Below, one piece after another: positions 16,001-16,137 of a stretch of 16,137 nucleotides of DNA. Source of the DNA: Ruminococcaceae bacterium UBA7080 (GTDB lineage Bacteria; Bacillota; Clostridia; Oscillospirales; Acutalibacteraceae); contig DKZG01000007.1 of NCBI GenBank assembly GCA_002493595.1, forward strand, positions 1 to 16,137, given 5' to 3'. The notes beneath the pieces were generated by a model. It had not been told where the DNA came from. It worked only from the letters and a program-made list of their open reading frames with translations, and searched no databases. Made by a program: the position numbers and the translations under genes. Each line of letters starts with the position of its first letter. Position 1 is the first letter of the stretch.

Positions 16001-16067
16001 ACGGGAAGGTCGGTTTGCAATCGACCACATTCGACCATGGACGTGAATTGCAAACCGAAAATCCCGT
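16001..16067 (+). promoter_or_regulatory. Long imperfect dyad in the leader of the next gene
   Basis: ACGGGA (16001-16006) and TCGGTTTGCAAT (16010-16021) pair with ATTGCAAACCGA (16047-16058) and TCCCGT (16062-16067): 18 base pairs broken by a 3 x 3 internal loop, with a 25-nt loop. The loop holds two copies of TCGACCA 10 bp apart (16021, 16031); the CGACC in either can pair with GGTCG at 16008-16012, giving a competing hairpin. No T run follows, so it is not a simple terminator. An operator, a structured leader or a recombination site are all possible. Confidence 0.5.
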
Positions 16068-16131
16068 CCAAGGGGGAAAGACAGATACAAACAGAATAAA
16101 TAACAGCAGTGAAAGTGACGATACAAAAGCA

Positions 16132-16137
16132 GGAGGA
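16132..16137 (+). promoter_or_regulatory. Ribosome binding site of a gene beyond the window
   Basis: The window ends in GGAGGA after a 200-bp gene-free leader following system 2. This is a strong Shine-Dalgarno whose start codon would lie within about 10 bases beyond the edge, so a plus-strand gene begins there, preceded by the dyad at 16001-16067. Confidence 0.55.

Noticed and set aside
1..16137. CRISPR arrays, tRNA or rRNA genes
   Set aside because: No regularly spaced short repeats and no tRNA or rRNA signature sequences were seen.

Overview
The window looks like a chromosomal segment of a low-GC Firmicute, most likely a gut-type Lachnospiraceae or related Clostridia. The reasons are strong AGGAGG-type ribosome binding sites, two LytTR regulator / GHKL kinase pairs of the AgrA/AgrC type, a ComEC protein, and a Fic relative of a form I recall from Clostridia. 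The assignment is from gene style only.

Layout. 1-1702: 3' part of comEC, with its reading frame apparently broken at the window edge. 1703-2001: no recognisable gene. 2002-4103: LytTR response regulator and GHKL histidine kinase, overlapping by ATGA, followed by a 165-residue charged coiled-coil protein (4194-4691). 4692-5857: a graveyard of broken genes, including a frameshifted small protein, a Fic gene with an internal deletion and an in-frame stop, and unrecognised fragments. 5858-12625: a compact AT-rich cassette bounded by perfect 159-bp inverted repeats. 12674-13594 (minus): a complete tyrosine recombinase just outside the right repeat. 13897-15916: a second LytTR regulator / GHKL kinase pair. 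15917-16137: an untranslated leader with a long dyad; the last bases are a ribosome binding site for a gene beyond the window.

The main discovery candidate is the cassette. Its two transcription units point inward from the two repeats and meet at a shared hairpin. From the left comes a 1023-residue protein with a PD-(D/E)XK nuclease-like N terminus, a P-loop NTPase and a helical-repeat C terminus, the layout of STAND-type anti-phage proteins. From the right comes a two-gene glycosyltransferase operon (GT2, then a GT4 with a large extra domain). The first start codons lie 26 and 25 bp inside their repeats, and each gene carries its own ribosome binding site, so inversion would exchange the upstream sequence of the two units cleanly. 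Each repeat holds four dyads with 7-bp spacers, the form of tyrosine-recombinase core sites.

The outside flanks are not equivalent. The left flank has two perfect 10-bp direct repeats at a 21-bp period ahead of a TATAAT box, as expected of a LytTR-activated promoter. The right flank has a strong intrinsic terminator directly behind the recombinase gene. My model, which is inference, is a phase switch: in the orientation shown the nuclease-NTPase is on the promoter side and the glycosyltransferases are insulated, and inversion reverses this. The flanking LytTR systems are candidate inputs. A promoter-like TATAAT inside the repeat itself is the main complication.
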